From: Phocoena phocoena
Taxonomy: Eukaryota; Chordata; Mammalia; Artiodactyla; Phocoenidae
Length of the DNA stretch: 64,000 nt
Assembly (NCBI RefSeq): GCF_963924675.1
Contig: NC_089222.1
Location: forward strand, 110,995,316 to 111,059,315
Direction: 5' to 3'
The translations under genes and the position numbers were made by a program. The first letter of the stretch is position 1. Each line of letters starts with the position of its first letter. Of this stretch, positions 60,670 through 64,000 are shown one piece after another. The notes under the pieces were generated by a model. That model was not told the DNA's origin, did no database searches, and saw only the letters and a list, made by a program, of their open reading frames with translations.

Positions 60670-62985
60670 AATATGACTAATTATAAGAAATAGTTTTTTG
60701 ATACACAGTCTGAATAAGAGGCATGTTTTCCTCCACTGTATCTGAAATGAGATTTAAATGTATGAGCAGTCCAACAAGGCTAATTTTCAAGTTGTTACAT
60801 GTTTGTACCCTAAATTTGAAACGTATTATCAAATAAGAGCAGTTTTATATTCCCCTTTAGATTTGAGCATTTTTTTCTCTTCCCTTAGCTTCTTCCCTGT
60901 TCTGCTTCTTCTCAGACCATTTTTGACATTAAAAAAAAAAATTGTAACTTCAGGGAGTTTACAATCTAGTTGGAAACAGCAATACAAGACAGGAATCTGA
61001 AAACATACTTTATGCTATAGGGATTAAGAAAAGATCAAAATGTAGCAAAATAATTAAGGATAATTTTAAGATTGAATTATCCTTATACAATTATATTGAA
61101 CACTGAAGTGTTGCAAGGCAGACAAATATATAGAAGACTGAAAAATCCAGTTGGATGGAAAAAACAGTGCATACAGGAAAAATCATTTTGTTTTTCTGGA
61201 GCCAATACTTTGCACTGTGATGTAAGGACTGCTAGGATTATATTAGTAGTATAGAACCAGAATACTAAGGACTATGAAAAATACTTCAAAGAATTGGAGA
61301 CCAGTTATCAAAACTTTTAAAATTGCTGACTGTCTCAATACTAAATACATATTTTCATTTATATAAAATTATTATATTAATTGATAAATAATTTTTCATA
61401 AGACACTGTATAATGTGCATTATATATACACACATTTAGAAATAAAAATTATCACATACAGAGGAGCTAAGTAACATTTTAAAATGTAAAGCTATACACA
61501 ATGCTACCATTAGCTAAAATTCCATTTACACTTAGGGAAACACCCTCCTGAGAATTGCTATTTGGGGGCTGAATTCTTGTCATATAGCACTGTCTTTTTT
61601 AAATATATATTAAAAAAATAAAATAAAATGTATATTAACTTAACAACATACTTGCTGAATTCATAAATAGTGCTAAGTGTAACATTAGGTCTGCTCATTT
61701 CTTGTTTAACTCTGCTGATTCAATATGCTACCCAGAGGAATCATTTTAGACAACATCAACACTTTATGGTGATAATTTCATTGGTAATATATATTTAAAA
61801 TCCTGGACACAGTTAAATTATAATACATAGAAATGCACTTAAAGCAAACAAAAGAGTGGAAGTATCGCTGTCAACCCCTCTGTGTGGTAAAACCTCAACC
61901 ATTCCTCAGGATGCCTTTGATACCTTGTGTGACACATACAACAGCATTGATATTTATGTAACTTATTAATAAAGAATAATTATAGATTTTAAGTCCAAAT
62001 GTTGATGTAAAGATAAATTCTCATGTTTCCTTTACACATTAATGAAGGTAGACTGGGTAACCAGGATTTAATGCATAGAAATTTAACATGAAACTTTAGA
62101 AGGAAACAATATAAGACCTGTAGGTGACTATGGCTTCAGACAACAGAGAGTAACTGTAAGAAATTTATAAGGAGATAGAGTGTCCCTGTTAAAAATTGTC
62201 TTGTATAATTTGATAGAAAAATGCTCAGGAAAAAGAAAATCTGAGTGAGGAAGTGCAGTTGACTATTGATTCCTGCCTGACAATGCTTTGCTTTGCCCCA
62301 TTTTCTCCTGATCATTTATTTTCACTAAGATTGATGATATTAGCTTGTCTTCCCCCAGTTTTAAAAGGAATGTTGAATCCCATTTATAATTTTAGCCTGG
62401 AATCTCCAATTTAAAGTCATATTCATTCAAGACATAAATTATAGAAAAAATTAAATAAAATTGTATCACCCACAAAGACAGAAAGATTAGAAGGTGATTC
62501 AGATGCAGAAAACAATGTTTGGGCTATGTCAAGCGACTTTGGATATGGGGCAAGTTGGCAAAACAGCTTGGATTCTTCTCCAGAGTGAAAAACAAAATTT
62601 TGATGAAATTTAGGGAAGGGGAAAGACATGATTCAGGTTTTAGCCTAATTAATTTAGACCAATTAAATTAGACAAAATTTAGAGAAGAAACAAAAAGGGG
62701 GTTCAGAGGAGACAGACATTGATGAGATACCTAAAAACGTAGCAGAGGTAGACAAAGAAGAAAAGGGAAAAATGAATATGAAAAGGAGAAAGACAAACTC
62801 TAAATTTACAACCACATCTAGGACCAGGTTAAGAATGGGGTCTTGAACATGTTTGATATGTGTGTTCAATTGAAATGGCAAACAATTCTTTGCTTTTACT
62901 CCCATCAGTAGATGAGATCTAATTCCTCTCTGCTTGATGACTCAGTTTACCAATAAAATTTGGCAGAAGTGATGTTCTGGGCTTG
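60670..62985. other. Non-coding stretch, nothing recognised
   Basis: AT-rich sequence after the L1. No gene, RNA or confident repeat. Frames of 60-80 codons have no recognisable domains. Confidence 0.5.
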
Positions 62986-62989
62986 CTAA

Positions 62990-63260
62990 TACTAAGTCAA
63001 AAGAAGATTTGCATGTTCCCCCTGGCTCATAGCACACTCACTACTGGAATCCATCTGTAACGTTGAAATGACCACGAAGTCTCATGGAGAGGCTCACATA
63101 GAGAGAACAAAACCTCCAACCAAAAGCCCCAGCTGAGCTCAAAACAGACAGCCAACATTAACTTGGCAGTCATATCACTAAGCACACATGCGAATAAGTC
63201 CTCCAGCCCAACTGAGTCACTCTAACTTATGCTATAGATGGCAGAGATCTTACAAGCCAT
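62990..63260 (+). mobile_element. Possible MaLR-like LTR fragment
   Basis: The order CATGGAGAGGCTCACATAGA, CCAAAAGCCCCAGCTGAG, CAGACAGCCAACATTAACTT, CCAGCCCAACTGAGTCACTC and TATAGATGGCAGAGATC resembles a MaLR-type LTR interior. Diverged; no ends recognised. Confidence 0.45.
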
Positions 63261-63269
63261 ATTTTTGTT

Positions 63270-63350
63270 CAGTTCTTAACCCCTAGCACACTGACACATA
63301 TAGAAAATATTTAATGGATATTCGTTGAATGAATGAATGAACAAATGCAC
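63270..63350 (+). mobile_element. L2/MIR-type 3' tail relic
   Basis: CCCCTAGCACACTGACACAT and AAATATTTAATGGATATTCG, then GTTGAATGAATGAATGAAC, is the L2 terminal pattern ending in a TGAA repeat. Confidence 0.65.
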
Positions 63351-64000
63351 TGCTATGCTCAAAAGCATACTTCACTGACCAGTAGGTTTTTAAAAATTAG
63401 GGGTAGGTTATCACTCGCAAGTCTCAGAAGGAGTTTCTCACCTTCAAGCAGTCTCACATATTGGATAAGTTTCAGGTTATTTTGGCACATCCACCATGAT
63501 ATGGCCATTTTGATGGCATGGCCATTGAGAAACAGAATGTAAAAACCTCCAGAGAAAACTGTTTTTATTTATATTTGGTGATAGTCTCCACTCATCAATC
63601 AGAATTGGCACTCTGGTGGAAACCAATTAACCAACTTGACCTAGATTCCAGAATATGACTCTTAGGAAAAACCATCTTTAATGTACTTTATGAATCTTGA
63701 GGATGTGAATCAAGTTGTGGCTCTAACACTCCTCACTCCATTTTTATTAGATGTTGAAAAAAGAAATTAAAATACATCACAAATTATAATTTTTTAAAAA
63801 GTGGTTGAATAAATCTATTTTCTCCTGAAAATTAGATCTTTTTTAATATAAGTTTAGACTTCTACAACTGATATTTGATCCTAGGCATCAAATTTTTCAG
63901 TCTGATGTAAACATTTGTTTTTAAAGTGTACATTTAAAAAACTTTAAAATGTTGAAACCAGGTTTCATTCTATCAAATATTATCTTTGTTCATACCTATG
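63351..64000. other. Non-coding stretch, nothing recognised
   Basis: No gene or clear repeat. A 69-codon plus frame (63333-63542) starts in the L2 tail and has no recognisable domain. Confidence 0.5.

Noticed and set aside
1..64000. CRISPR arrays, operons, prophage or a bacterial defence system
   Set aside because: The sequence is mammalian: SINEs, L1, MIR, L2 and LTRs throughout. No regularly spaced repeats, ribosome-binding-site-led gene runs or long dense ORFs occur.

Overview
This window reads as AT-rich, gene-poor nuclear DNA from a cetacean, most likely a whale or dolphin. The main evidence is ten copies of a roughly 210-bp tRNA-derived SINE that opens with GGGCTTCCCTGGTGGCGCAG and ends in poly(A). 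That is the CHR-2 type SINE of the Cetacea/hippopotamus/ruminant lineage as I know it. A near-complete artiodactyl/cetacean-type LINE-1 and the 3' ends of related L1s support the same placement. I found no protein-coding exon, tRNA, rRNA, CRISPR array or bacterial or viral gene. Almost every reading frame over 60 codons is either part of a transposon, an antisense shadow of one, or a chance frame in AT-rich DNA.

Layout. 0-8.3 kb: mostly unique or very old sequence with two solo MaLR-type LTRs (about 3.5-4.0 and 4.6-4.9 kb). 8.3-35.3 kb: all ten CHR SINEs (six +, four -), another MaLR LTR (8.9-9.3 kb), MIR, L2, L3/CR1-like and L1 3'-end relics, and several microsatellites. One SINE sits at a target used twice (25.47-25.78 kb). 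35.8-38.5 kb: a long, decayed, antisense old L1. 38.5-53.8 kb: L2, MIR, an L1 3' end inside an older repeat, an LTR of the same family as one at 27.7 kb but inverted, an antisense ERV-type LTR (47.6-48.4 kb), and a 120-bp mariner-derived element inside a MIR. 53.8-60.65 kb: the most informative object, an almost full-length L1. 60.65-64 kb: unique sequence with a possible MaLR LTR and an L2/MIR tail.

The L1 at 53,816-60,654 is split. Its 3' part (most of ORF2 plus the 3' UTR) lies on the minus strand. Its 5' part (5' UTR, ORF1 and the start of ORF2) lies on the plus strand, head to head with it. The breakpoints fall within about ten codons of each other in ORF2, and a 15-bp target-site duplication flanks the whole. 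This is the signature of twin priming during reverse transcription. Stop codons and frameshifts in both ORFs show that the copy is dead.

No genes act together here. The window is a record of layered retrotransposition, useful for SINE/L1 chronology and insertion mechanism rather than for a metabolic or defence system. I looked for an undescribed system and did not find one. Names of old repeat families come from memory of their consensus sequences and should be confirmed with RepeatMasker/Dfam.
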